Positions 49,401-58,690 of a DNA stretch of 64,000 nucleotides are shown here, in pieces. Position 1 is the stretch's first letter. Each line of letters starts with the position of its first letter. The DNA comes from JAHECE01 sp963780675 (GTDB lineage Bacteria; Actinomycetota; Actinomycetes; Actinomycetales; JAHECE01), in assembly GCA_963780675.1 (NCBI GenBank), contig CAWACR010000010.1:650021-714020 (forward strand), given 5' to 3'. Made by a program: the position numbers and the translations under genes. The notes under the pieces are model-generated. The model was given only the letters and a program-made list of their open reading frames with translations, was not told the origin of the DNA and did no database searches.

Positions 49401-49606
49401 TCCTGGTCGCCCAGGTCGACCGATATGGCATCGACGAAGTCCTGGTCGTCTCCTGTGCGGTCCGCGGCTGCCAGGCGCGCAGACTGTCGGTGGGCCTCAG
49501 CAGCGAAGGCATCGCTGCGCACGTCGGGCACCCAGATCTGCACGGGCCGGTACCCGCGTTCGCGCATCCGGCGGCGATGCTCCGCGACGCGCGTTCTCAC
49601 GGCCAT
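49397..49606 (-). CDS. MazE-family antitoxin
   Basis: 69 aa. RMRERGYRPVQIWVPDVRSD resembles the RHH region of actinobacterial MazE-type antitoxins; the acidic tail VDAISVDLGDQE should wrap the toxin. ATG 49606 has no good ribosome-binding site. A 12-bp perfect palindrome lies 9 nt upstream. Confidence 0.8.
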   Translation of the reverse strand: MAVRTRVAEHRRRMRERGYRPVQIWVPDVRSDAFAAEAHRQSARLAAADRTGDDQDFVDAISVDLGDQE

Positions 49607-49615
49607 ACGCAGAGG

Positions 49616-49627
49616 GTTACATGTAAC
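49616..49627. promoter_or_regulatory. GTTACATGTAAC palindrome, probable antitoxin operator
   Basis: Perfect 12-bp palindrome in the 64-bp divergent gap between mazE and ridA. It could serve autoregulation of mazEF and affect ridA. Confidence 0.5.
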
Positions 49628-49670
49628 GGCCCGGCCCTCAAGTGCGGCGTGACCGTGCGAACGTGGGGGC

Positions 49671-50072
49671 ATGGAATCCATCCAGCGCATCCGCCCGTAC
49701 GGGCTCGTCTCGAGCCCTGCCTTCAGCCACGTGGCGATCGTGCCGCCCGGAGCGACCACGATCTACGTCGGCGGTCAGAACGGCGTCGATGCCGACGGCT
49801 CGCTCGTCGGCAAGGGCGACGTGGCCGCACAGTCCACCCGCGCCCTGGAGAACGCCAAGACGGCGCTCGCCGCCGCCGGAGCGACCCTCGGTGACGTGGT
49901 GCAGTGGACGGTCCTCTTCGTCGACGGCGTCGACCTCGCGGCCGGGTACCGGGCCATCGCCTCGGAACTCGCGTCCGGACAACCCGCGCTGGTGACTGCG
50001 GCGCGTGTTGCAGGACTTGGCGTTCCGGGCGCGCTCGTCGAGATCAGCGCGGTCGCCGCCGTGCTGCGGTGA
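49671..50072 (+). CDS. RidA-family protein
   Basis: 133 aa, RidA length. GATTIYVGGQNGVDADGSLV and TRALENAKTALAAAGATLGD match the YjgF/RidA fold; C-terminal PGALVEISAVAAVL. Some members deaminate reactive enamines, but this more diverged branch is uncharacterised. ATG 49671 with GTGGGGG upstream. The stop lies 10 bp from a truncated integrase, a recombination junction. Confidence 0.85.
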   Translation: MESIQRIRPYGLVSSPAFSHVAIVPPGATTIYVGGQNGVDADGSLVGKGDVAAQSTRALENAKTALAAAGATLGDVVQWTVLFVDGVDLAAGYRAIASELASGQPALVTAARVAGLGVPGALVEISAVAAVLR

Positions 50073-50082
50073 GGGGGCGACG

Positions 50083-50249
50083 AAGAGCCTGTCGCGCGCC
50101 TCGGCACGGGTGCCGCCCCACCTCGTGACCGCCCGGCACGACCCGTCGACGTCGCGGAACCGGGCCCTGGCCCGCACCCGCCCGGAGGCCGCGTCCACGT
50201 GGAAGTCGATGCGTCCGTGCCCACCCAACGGCAATGGTCGTCGTCCCAT
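50083..50249 (-). pseudogene. N-terminal fragment of a tyrosine integrase
   Basis: About 55 residues, RIDFHVDAASGRVRARARF then RDVDGSCRAVTRWGGTRAEA, nearly matching the start of the intact integrase at 31714. The frame then loses homology beside the ridA stop. The core and catalytic domains are gone. Confidence 0.85.
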
Positions 50250-50370
50250 CCACGCCACGATCCCGCAGCGTGCGCCAAAGCGGAGACGAGTGTGTTCCGG
50301 GCGCGCACGCAACGACCGTGGCAGGCACGGCGGCAGCCGCCGCCGCTTTGGGGCGTGACAGCATGGGGTC

Positions 50371-50901
50371 GTGGCGCGCACCTGGCTGGCGATTCAGGTC
50401 GAGCTCGTCGAAGGCCGGGGAGAGACATTCTGGCCGCGGCCGGGCCGAATCTTCGCCGCAGCCCGCAGCCACACCTTCGCCGAACTCGCCACGGCGATCG
50501 ACGACGCCTTCGCCCGCTGGGACCGCGCCCACCTGATGCAGGTCGAACTCGCCGACGGAACTCGACTGGAACGCCCCGACTGGGACGTCGAGTCCGACGC
50601 CGCCGACGCCCGCACGGTCCGGCTCTCCCGCCTCAGCCTTGGGGAGCAGTTCGCCTACGAGTTCGACTTTGGCGACGCCTGGACCCACCTGTGCACCGTA
50701 GGCCCGCAGCGAATCGACCCCCTCGAGGTCCTCGGCGTCGTCCCTGACCGGCCCACGCCCTACTGGGGCTGGGGCGACATCCCCGACCAGTACGGGCGCC
50801 GCTGGTCCGGTGACGACGGCGAGAGCAAGCCACCCCCAAACCCCGGCATCGAATCCCTCCCCCCGCTACGGCCGTTGTGGGGACCCCGCCCGCGCGGGTG
50901 A
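50371..50901 (+). CDS. Plasmid pRiA4b ORF-3-like protein
   Basis: 176 aa. FAYEFDFGDAWTHLCTVG near 93-110 is the family core; YWGWGDIPDQYGRRWSGDD follows. The domain is common on plasmids and islands; function unknown. A broken copy lies at 35743-35900. Start GTG 50371. Confidence 0.82.
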   Translation: MARTWLAIQVELVEGRGETFWPRPGRIFAAARSHTFAELATAIDDAFARWDRAHLMQVELADGTRLERPDWDVESDAADARTVRLSRLSLGEQFAYEFDFGDAWTHLCTVGPQRIDPLEVLGVVPDRPTPYWGWGDIPDQYGRRWSGDDGESKPPPNPGIESLPPLRPLWGPRPRG

Positions 50902-51143
50902 GGGCGCGCAGCCCGCTCGGACCGCGACCGAGCATCGCGGTCCAAGTTCCCCCGTCGTGGGCGCCCGACGGCACGCACCTCGCCGAGGCGCTCCGAGAGG
51001 GGAGACCGGTCCGAACCCTGGGTTGTGCCGGGCTTCGGCGCCGCGCCGACGGGCCGACCCCCGCAGGGAATCCCGTCGGCCGCGATGAGTCCTGCGGCGT
51101 CCGGGGGTCGTACTGTCGAACCCGCTACCGAGGAGGACTTCTG

Positions 51144-51707
51144 ATGCGCAGCGTGACCTATTCGATGAACGTCTCACTCGACGGCTACATCGTCGGGCCG
51201 GACGGCAACTTCGACTGGACCGCGCCCGACGAGGAGGTCTTTCGCTTCTGGATCGACGAGATACGAGAGGTCGGCGTCCACCTCTTGGGCCGACGGCTGT
51301 ACGAGACGATGCTGTACTGGGAGACCACCGAGGAGGATCCATCGCTCGACGACGCAGAGCTCGAGTGGGCCGCGCTCTGGAACCCGCTCCCCAAGGTGGT
51401 GTTCTCGACCACGTTGTCAGCCGTCCAGGGCAATGCCCGCCTGGCCTCCGACGGCCTGGCGCAGGAGATCGAGCGGTGGCGATCCGAACCGGGGCAGGGC
51501 GACATCGCAATCGGCGGCGCGACACTTGCCGCCGAGGCGGCACGGTTGGATCTGATCGACGAGTACCGGGCCATGGTCTACCCGGTGCTGGTTGGCGGTG
51601 GCATTCCGTTCTTCCCCCAGCGCGAGCGCCGCGTCGACCTCGAACTCCTCGAGACGCGCACCTTCAGCTCTGGAGTCGTCTACCTCCGCTACCGCGTGGC
51701 GCGCTAG
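51144..51707 (+). CDS. Dihydrofolate reductase-like (RibD C-terminal domain) protein
   Basis: 187 aa. MRSVTYSMNVSLDGYIVGPD is the typical opening; GDIAIGGATLAAEAARLDLI near 120 carries the dinucleotide-binding GG. Such YwjB/YyaP-like proteins are probable NADPH reductases of unknown substrate. AGGAGGA precedes ATG 51144. Last intact gene before att4. Confidence 0.88.
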   Translation: MRSVTYSMNVSLDGYIVGPDGNFDWTAPDEEVFRFWIDEIREVGVHLLGRRLYETMLYWETTEEDPSLDDAELEWAALWNPLPKVVFSTTLSAVQGNARLASDGLAQEIERWRSEPGQGDIAIGGATLAAEAARLDLIDEYRAMVYPVLVGGGIPFFPQRERRVDLELLETRTFSSGVVYLRYRVAR

Positions 51708-51864
51708 CCCGCCGCCATCAGCCGAACGGTCCATCCAGTGGCAGCCGCGACTGGCAGGGCGTCCGGACATGCCGCCTGTCGCGGACCGGGTGCCGTGGAG
51801 CACTCCGGTCTGGCGGGCGCCCTTGAAACGAGTACTCCTGCCGATCGCGCACCGCGCCGAAGGC

Positions 51865-51885
51865 TTCGAGCCCCACGGGGCCCAC
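51865..51885 (+). other. att4: 21-bp partial tRNA-Lys 3' end
   Basis: TTCGAGCCCCACGGGGCCCA plus C is identical to the T-loop/acceptor part of att1. It marks the outer border of the island, the most decayed copy. Confidence 0.72.
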
Positions 51886-51924
51886 TGTGCATGGCGCAGT
51901 CCAGCGCGGTGCTCGTCCGGTGGC

Positions 51925-54097
51925 TCAGCCCACGCCCTCGGCGGCGAGCGCGTCGGTGAGCAGCCCGACCAGGGCTTCGAGCTGCACGGTCGTGGACGGT
52001 GAGACGTCCTCGTCCTGCGCCCCGTCCAGCGCCCGGGCGGCCAGCCCCGACTTGCTGTCGATGAGCTCGGCGATCTTGGTGTCAATGGTCTGCGCGGCGA
52101 TGATCCTCCACGCGGTGACGGGCTCGGCCTGGCCGATCCGGTGGATCCGGTCGATGGCCTGGGTCTGTTCGGCGTCGGTCCAGGACAGCTCGGCCAGCAC
52201 CAGGTTGGAGGCGACCTGAAGGTTCAACCCCACGCCCGCGGCCATCAGGGAGCACACCACGATCGACACGTCAGGGTCGTTCACGAACGCGGCGATGTTC
52301 TTCTCGCGGGCCTTGGGCGTCTGGTCGCCGCGGATCGAGGCGTAGCGGATACCGCGCTGGGCAAAGGTGCGCTCGGCCTGATCCATGACGTCGACGTGCT
52401 TGGCGAAGAACACCACCTTGCCGACGTTGCGGGCAAGCTGCGCGGCGTAGTCGGCGGCCAGCCCGGCCTTGGCCTGGCCGATCCGTCGGACCATCGTGAA
52501 CACGTTCTCGCCACCGGTCTGCGAGCTCGAGTCCTGCGAGCGCCCCTGCCGCCACCCGGCGCGCGAGCTCGTGGTCGATCCCGTCCACGACCTCGCCGAC
52601 CGTCCGCACCTCCAGGGCGGACCGGTAGCGACTGACCAGCCGGCGGGCGAGGTCGGCCTCGGCGTCGCGGATCGAGCGGCCGACGGCGTCGTCGAGCTCG
52701 ACCGGCAGGTCCGCCACCCGGCGGGCGGGGATGTCGGCGGCGACGTCGACCTTGCGGCGACGCACGATGCCCATGTCGATCACGCTGGCCCGCGCGGCGG
52801 CGTAGAACCCCGGATCGGCCGGGGTGAGCCCGGTCTCCTCGAGGGCGACCATCAGCGCGCCGAGCGGCATCGTGTCGTCGATCCAGCCGAGGAACTGCCA
52901 GATCGCGCGGAAGTCCTCGATGTCATTGATCAGCGGGGTGCCGGTGAGCGCCATCAGCAGCGGGCGGGCGGTGCGGGCGCGGATCCGCTCCGAGAGCGCG
53001 AGCACGTGCTGGGAGCGCTGGGAGCCCTTGTTCTTGATGAAGTGCGCCTCGTCGACGACCATGCCGCGGAAGCCAAGGTCACCGAGCCAGCCGACGTGCC
53101 TGTCCAAGAGCTCGTAGTTGACGATCACGATGTCCGCGAACCCGTCGACCCGGTCGCCGTCGCCATGGACCACCGTGGGCCTGCGGTGCGGGGTCCACAG
53201 CCCGACCTCGTGCGCCCAGCTCGTCTTCACCACGTTGGGCACCACGACCAGGAGCGGATAGGCGTCGGCCGCCCGGGCGGCGAGCAGGGCCTGGGCGGTC
53301 TTGCCGAGCCCTGGCTCGTCGGCGAGCAGGAACGTGCGATGGCCGCCCGCCGTGGCCGCGACGACCTGGGCCTGGTGCGGCATCAGCTCGCAGGCCCTGG
53401 GGAACGGACACCGAGGCGGGCTCGGGCAACGCCATGCAGGCGGGTGCGCCGGTGGCGCCGTACTCGAAGGACCGGAAGAGCGGCTCGAGCAGCTCCCAGC
53501 CGGCCAGTCGCCGGGCCCGCGAGGCGGTCCGCGCGGCCGCGGCCTCGAAGTCAGGGGCCAGGAACGGGTTCGCGAGCTGGCGCGAGATCACCGACCGGGG
53601 CACCACCTGATTCTCGGCGCCGGGCACCGGCGTGGACGGTGCTGCGAGCGCGGCGGGCGCGGGCTCCTCGGGCGGCTCCAGCCCGCCGGCACGCATCACG
53701 GTCGCCTTGAAGGCGCGCGCCGCGTCGGAGACCCGGGCGTCCTCGGCGAGCAGCTCGAGCAGCGAGGTGTCCCGGGCAGCGGTCCTGGCCAGGAGCGTCG
53801 CCACTCCGTCGAGCCGCTTGAGCTGCTGGGCGCGCCGCGACTCGGTCGGGCCGCCGTCGGCCATCACCCGGGCCCGCTCCTCGCGCACGAGCAGCGCGAC
53901 GACCTGGAACTTCGTGCGCACCGCCGGGCGCGTCGGCGGTCGCTGCACAGCGTTGTCGACCTCGCGGGCGACCTCGGCGAGCACCGGGATGATCCCCTGC
54001 TCGGCGGGACGCGGGGCGCGGCCGCGCTGGGCCCCGAGGTCAGTGCGCGCGCCACCGGACTGACGTTGGCCTGGTCGTGCCACATCTCCTCCTTCAC
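51925..54097 (-). pseudogene. DEAD/DEAH-box SNF2-like helicase, frameshifted
   Basis: Reverse strand in at least three frames. An N-terminal segment ends near 53400 (ALPEPASVSVP). The helicase N domain follows with LLADEPGLGKTAQALLA and VVDEAHFIKNKGS. The C domain from about 52,540 has FAKHVDVMDQAERTF, GVGLNLQVASNLVLAELSW and IDRIHRIGQ. Extra bases near 53398 and 52550 break the frame. A third shift near 54020 is likely, because VKEEMWHDQANVSPVARALT (start 54097) reads into the next frame. Not functional as it stands, unless these are sequencing errors. Confidence 0.75.
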
Positions 54098-54391
54098 CTC
54101 ATCCGCACCGCGCCAGCGGCGCAGCGCGCCGTGCCGCGGCCGCCTGGGACCGGTCGGGCGTCGGACCCCGCGCCCCGTGTCGCAGGCAACCCCGGCCAGG
54201 GCGCTGAGATCGGGCGCCCGGTCACCGCGCAGCGTCACCGCCTGCGCCGCCCGCCGGCCCGCGCTTACGCCGATGGTGACACGCCGCCGGGCGTCTCGGT
54301 GAACCACCGCGGGGGCACGGTCGTGGCAGCCAAGAGTGCACCCGACCCGGGCGCAGGACAACACCCCCGCGCCCGTCGCCACCGCGCCCGA

Positions 54392-54835
54392 TCAGGCGGC
54401 TCCGACGTCGGCTGCTCGCCGCGCTCGGCCCGGAGCCGCTCCACCGAGGTTGCGGCGCCCGGGGTGCCGGAGACGCTCGTCCACGGCGACCTCCGCCCCG
54501 GCAACCACGAACCTCAGCGAGTCGAGACTGACGTGGCCGCCCGCGCCGTCGAACTCGAATGTTTGCACGGTTCGGACCGCGGGGACGATCTCGTGGAAGA
54601 CGCCGCGAAAGCCGTAGGAGTGGCCCTCGGGGTCCGTCTGGACGCACGTCCACGAGCCACCGGTCACCGGCTCGTGCGTGAGGACGGTGGTCGTGAGGTA
54701 GGACGGACCCCACCACTGCGGGATGAGCGCGGCGTCCATCATCGCCTCGAAGACGACGTCCGGCGGGGCGTCGATCTCGCGGGTGAAGGTGACGGTGTGG
54801 CCGCCGGGCGGGACGGTCAACACCATGGTGTTCAT
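54392..54835 (-). CDS. SRPBCC-domain (AHSA1-like) protein, atypical C terminus
   Basis: 147 aa. FTREIDAPPDVVFEAMMDAA and IPQWWGPSYLTTTV, then GHSYGFRGVFHEIVP, match START/Bet v1-like AHSA1 proteins. After about residue 112 the usual C-terminal ligand helix is replaced by Arg/Ala-rich sequence (RHPGRRNLGGAAPGRARRAA), suggesting truncation or frameshift. GGAG lies 7 nt before ATG 54835. The ArsR gene often found upstream is not recognisable. 54098-54391 has no gene. Confidence 0.65.
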   Translation of the reverse strand: MNTMVLTVPPGGHTVTFTREIDAPPDVVFEAMMDAALIPQWWGPSYLTTTVLTHEPVTGGSWTCVQTDPEGHSYGFRGVFHEIVPAVRTVQTFEFDGAGGHVSLDSLRFVVAGAEVAVDERLRHPGRRNLGGAAPGRARRAADVGAA

Positions 54836-55052
54836 CGAGGGCTCCTTCGAGGGGCAGGCCGGTCGCAGGGTCGGGCGCCCGGTCGGGGGTGCCGGGCGCC
54901 GTCGTCGGGGCGGCGCCGCGGAAGGTGCGCAGGGTCTGCTCGAGGCGGTCGAGCTGGGCCAGCCGGGCGGTCGACCCCCTTCACGACTCGCTGATGGAAC
55001 GACGCGTTCATGAGGGGACCGCCCGAGCGTGGTCGCTTCCGCGGCCGGCGCC

Positions 55053-55617
55053 TCAGGCGGCGCGGTCCCACCAGTCGAGCACCCGGAGCGCGCGGAGGGT
55101 GTTCCAGCGGCTCGGCGTCCCCACGCCGTCCTCGACGTCGAAGTGGACGCGACCCGGGTGGAGCCGTTCGACCGGCCAGCGCCCGTCGGGCTGCCCCTTC
55201 GATCGCACGACCTCCACGGCCCCCGTCATCCGGGGATCCGGGTCCGCGTCCGACCGGCGGAAGTAGTCGAGCGCGCGCAGCACGTCGTCGTGCCAGTAGC
55301 AGGGGAACGCGAAGTCGAGATTGGCCGGGTCGGCGACGTCGCCGGTGCTCTTGCGACGGAAGAGGCCCCGCTCGAGCAGGTACTCCTCACCGCCGCAACG
55401 GGCCGCGCGCACCTCCGTTGACCCGCCGGATGCTCCCTCGAACGCGAGCAGCCCGTCGAGCACGTTGATCGTGGTGTCGAAGGAGGAGCGCACGGAACCG
55501 TTCTCCGCCTCGCAGTTCCAGCCGCCGTCGTCCAGCCGTTCGGCGAGGATTCGCTCGACGATCGCCGCGACATCTACTCCGAAGTACGCCCCGGTCTCGA
55601 TCGTCCGGCCGGTGGGA
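55053..55617 (-). pseudogene. Prenyltransferase/squalene-cyclase-like repeat protein, N-terminally truncated
   Basis: Open from a TAG at about 55618: GRTIETGAYFGVDVAAIVER, DDGGWNCEAENGSVRSSFDT, RRGLFRRKSTG-like and PSRWNTLRALRVLDWW. These are the C-terminal repeats of a roughly 300-residue actinobacterial family. The N-terminal half and its start are missing. GTG 55493 gives at most 146 aa. Confidence 0.7.
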
Positions 55618-55716
55618 CGGCGCTACGAGGGACGCCTCGCCCCAGAGCGATCCGGCCGCAAGACGGCGACCACGATGACCAGCACAGCTGCCAGGGTCGC
55701 TACCCGGTCCCGGCCG

Positions 55717-55917
55717 CTACTGCGCGGGCGCTTGGCCCCTGTGGCCGCTCCCGGCCGGGAGTCGGACCCGGACGGCGCGGCCGCGAGTGCCCCGGACGCG
55801 AGACGGGCCGCCGTCGCCGGTCCACCAGAAGCGATAGGCCACCCACCCGAGCCCGGCAGCGGCGGCGAGCCCAAGAACGGCCAATCCCGCGATCTGGAGG
55901 ATTCCCACCGACCCCAC
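55717..55917 (-). CDS. Possible small membrane protein
   Basis: 66 aa with one clear helix (ILQIAGLAVLGLAAAAGLGW) and a basic tail. GTG 55917 or 55908; GAGAGGTG lies upstream. No family recognised; could be spurious. Confidence 0.35.
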   Translation of the reverse strand: MGSVGILQIAGLAVLGLAAAAGLGWVAYRFWWTGDGGPSRVRGTRGRAVRVRLPAGSGHRGQAPAQ

Positions 55918-56180
55918 CTCTCACCTCGCCCGACATCCGACCCTTCCGCGCGGCGCCATTCTGTCGCACCACCACCACGGTCGTCGGGCCGTTGCGCAGC
56001 GGGGGTCCTCAGCACCCGAGTCGCGCGCTCGAGAGGACGCCGGCAGGGTGAGCGCAGCCCACCCGTCGTGGCTCGTCGGGACGGCGCTCCGCGCCGGCGA
56101 GGGCGGGGGTTCAGCCCGGCGCGTCCTACCCGGTGGGACGCGTTTCCCCGCCGGGTGCTGCGCTCCCTAGCGTGCCGCGC

Positions 56181-57116
56181 ATGTCGTCGCACGCCGGCCC
56201 GCTCAGCGGGCGCACCGTTCTTGTCACCGGAGCGACGAGCGGCATCGGCTACTTCGCCGCCGAGCAACTCGCCGACCTCGGCGCCCAGGTGGTGCTCGCC
56301 GCCCGCAACGCCGACCGCATGACCGCCGCGACGGCGAGCATCGAGCGCCACGTGCCGGGCGCCGTCGTCGTCCCTCAGCCGCTGGACCTCGCCGACCTCG
56401 CCTCCGTGCGCTCGGCCGTGGCCACGCTGTCGACGGGCGCACGCATCGATGCGATCGTCGCCAACGCGGGAGTGATCGGCTACCCGGGGAACGCGCCGCG
56501 CCAGGTGCCCCCGTCCACGGCGGACGGTTTCGAGATCCACTTCGGCACCAATCACCTCGGGCACTTCGCCCTGATCGCCGGGCTCTCGGCGCGCCTGCAC
56601 GCCTGGGGTACCCGGGTGGTGCACGTCGGCAGCCTCAGCCACTCCCTCGCCACGCCCCCGTTCGACGACGCCGCCCGCCCCTCCGGCGCGCGCGACTTCA
56701 CCGCCTATGCCCGCTCCAAGCTCGCGGTGACGCTGTTCGGGTTCGAACTCGCCCGCCGCTTCGCCGTCGCAGGCTCCGGGGCGACGTCCGTGGTCGCCCA
56801 CCCGGGCGCCGCCGTCGACGTCCTCGCCCCCGAGCGCGAGGGCGTCCCCGCGACCCAGCCGCCGGTGGGGCCGGGCTGGAGGCGGGCGCTCGTCGCGGCG
56901 CTGCTGCACGGCAAGGACGCGGCGGCGAGGACGCTCGTGCATGCCGCCGCGGCCTCGGAGGTGCGCAACGGCGAGATGTGGGGCCCCGCGGGCCCGTTCC
57001 AGGTGCGGGGCGGACCTGCCCGACGGCGTCCGCGCCGCAAGGCGATGGACCCCGCCGCCGGCGCGGCGCTCGTGCGACTGTCCGAGGACCTGACCGGGGT
57101 GCGCCTGTCGGTATGA
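56181..57116 (+). CDS. Short-chain dehydrogenase/reductase
   Basis: 311 aa. TGATSGIGYFAAEQLA near 14 is the NAD(P)-binding TGxxxGIG, NAG at VANAGVIG, Ser in HVGSLSHS, and YARSK the catalytic Tyr-Lys. Resembles retinol-dehydrogenase-like SDRs; substrate unknown. TAGCGT at 56168-56173 lies 7 nt before ATG 56181, indicating a leaderless mRNA. Confidence 0.88.
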   Translation: MSSHAGPLSGRTVLVTGATSGIGYFAAEQLADLGAQVVLAARNADRMTAATASIERHVPGAVVVPQPLDLADLASVRSAVATLSTGARIDAIVANAGVIGYPGNAPRQVPPSTADGFEIHFGTNHLGHFALIAGLSARLHAWGTRVVHVGSLSHSLATPPFDDAARPSGARDFTAYARSKLAVTLFGFELARRFAVAGSGATSVVAHPGAAVDVLAPEREGVPATQPPVGPGWRRALVAALLHGKDAAARTLVHAAAASEVRNGEMWGPAGPFQVRGGPARRRPRRKAMDPAAGAALVRLSEDLTGVRLSV

Positions 57117-57652
57117 GGGCAAGCGCCTGTGCCGCCCGCCACGCGGTGCAGGCCGAGCCCCTCCGCGCGGGCGAGATCGCGGCGAACAACGACGGCGGGA
57201 ACCCGACCTCCGCGGAGTCCGGGCCGATCCCGGCGATCGGGGCGCCGAGGGCGAGGTGCGCCTGCGGATCGCGCATGACCGGGATCCGGTGCCGTCGTCG
57301 GACTGTGCGGAAACCTCCGTGCGCCTGGCGAAAGAGGAGTTCCGCACAGGCGGCCGACGACGGCGCTCCCCGCGGCAGTCCTGCTTGCCCTCCGGGCCGT
57401 CTGCGAGGAGGAGGGTCGAGCGAGCGGCGGGCCTCGGCGAGGGTCGTCGCCGAGGCGTCGACCTGACCGAGCGACCACTGGGTCACGCACCACCGGGTCG
57501 CGGTCTCGTTGTCGACGTCCCGCCGGATCCGCGGCGATCAGGACCGCCCCGGCGTACCGTCGAAAGCGGGGATCGGCCCGCCGGACGCGGCCCGAACCCG
57601 ATCGCGTGGCGGGAGCCGCGCCCCCGCCACGCCGGTGCGGAGGGAGCGGGAG
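57117..57652. other. 536-bp intergenic stretch with a composite inverted repeat (57291-57364)
   Basis: No supported gene. GCCGTCGTCGG plus TGTGCGGAA (57291-57312) is mirrored by TTCCGCACA and CCGACGACGGC (57340-57364), giving two stacked stems with a 27-nt loop. A reverse-strand frame from 57278 (MRDPQAHLALGAPIAGIG) is suggestive but not assignable. Confidence 0.55.
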
Positions 57653-58558
57653 ATGCACGCACGCCGGACGGGAATCGTCCTCGCGGCGACCGCGGGGGTG
57701 GTGGCCGGCGCGGTCGCGGCGATCGCGGCCCGGCGCCGGGCCGAGGCGTCGAAACCGCAGGCGCGCACCGGGACCTTCCCGAACGGCATCGAGTACGCCG
57801 CTCTCGGCACCGGGCCACGGACCATGCTCTTCCTCCCCGGCGGCCCGGGTACCCCCACCTGGGACAAGGCGCAAGCCCGCGGCTTCCTCCCCGCCTACGC
57901 CACCGGGGACTTCACCGTCTGGTGGCTCAGCCGCCGGCGGAACATGCCCCCCGGGCACACGGTGGCCGACATGGCCGACGACGTCGCCCAGGTCATCGAC
58001 GAACTCGGCGGCCGGGTGGACGCCGTCGTCGGCGCGTCCTACGGCGGGCTGATCGCGCTGTACCTCGCCGCGCGGCATCCGGACCGCGTCGGACGCGTCG
58101 TGCTGCTGGCGTCCACCGCGGTGATCCCCGAGGAGGCGAAGGCGCTGGACCGGCGCTGGGGTGAGGCGTGGGGCCACGGCCGGTTCACCGAGGCCGGCGA
58201 GGGCATGCTCGCCGAGGTCATCCCGGGAGAGGGCATCCGGTGGCTGCGGCGCCTCCTCGCGCCGCTCGCCGGACGGATGCTCGCCTCGTGGGGCTGCAAC
58301 CTCTCGGACGTCCTCGTGGAGACGCAGGCGGAGATGGACTACGACGCCCGTGGAGTTCTGCCGCAGATCACCGCACCCGTGCTGATCATCGCCGGCGACC
58401 GCGACATGTTCCTGCCGCGGGAGGCGATCGAGGAGACGGCCCGGGGCATCGCGGACTGCACCGTCATCTGGCACGAAGGTCACAGCCACGTCCGGACGAT
58501 CAAGGGCAAGCGCACCCCGGGCGAGGTCCTCGACTTCCTCGGCCGACACCGACCGTGA
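57653..58558 (+). CDS. Alpha/beta hydrolase with N-terminal membrane anchor
   Basis: 301 aa. One hydrophobic segment at about 6-26 (signal or anchor), then FLPGGPGTPTWDKA, nucleophile elbow VVGASYGGLIALYLA near 122, acid in IAGDRDMFLP and His in HEGHSHVRTI. Substrate unknown. GGAGGG and GGGAG precede ATG 57653. Confidence 0.85.
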   Translation: MHARRTGIVLAATAGVVAGAVAAIAARRRAEASKPQARTGTFPNGIEYAALGTGPRTMLFLPGGPGTPTWDKAQARGFLPAYATGDFTVWWLSRRRNMPPGHTVADMADDVAQVIDELGGRVDAVVGASYGGLIALYLAARHPDRVGRVVLLASTAVIPEEAKALDRRWGEAWGHGRFTEAGEGMLAEVIPGEGIRWLRRLLAPLAGRMLASWGCNLSDVLVETQAEMDYDARGVLPQITAPVLIIAGDRDMFLPREAIEETARGIADCTVIWHEGHSHVRTIKGKRTPGEVLDFLGRHRP

Positions 58559-58563
58559 TCACG

Positions 58564-58593
58564 CCGGGTCGAGGTCCCGGGACCTCGACCCGG
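58564..58593. terminator. 30-bp perfect palindrome after the hydrolase gene
   Basis: CCGGGTCGAGGTCCC and its exact complement, no loop, 5 bp past the stop. Likely terminator. Confidence 0.6.
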
Positions 58594-58607
58594 ACCGACT
58601 GGCGGAG

Positions 58608-58671
58608 CCCTGTCGCCCTGTCGCCCTGTCGCCCTGTCGCCCTGTCGCCCTGTCGCCCTGTCGCCCTGTCG
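58608..58671. repeat. Eight perfect tandem copies of CCCTGTCG
   Basis: Unit length 8 bp, 64 bp in all, between convergent genes and ending 20 bp from the stop of the next gene. A simple-sequence tract prone to slippage. Confidence 0.95.
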
Positions 58672-58690
58672 CGGATGATGGCCTCCGCTA

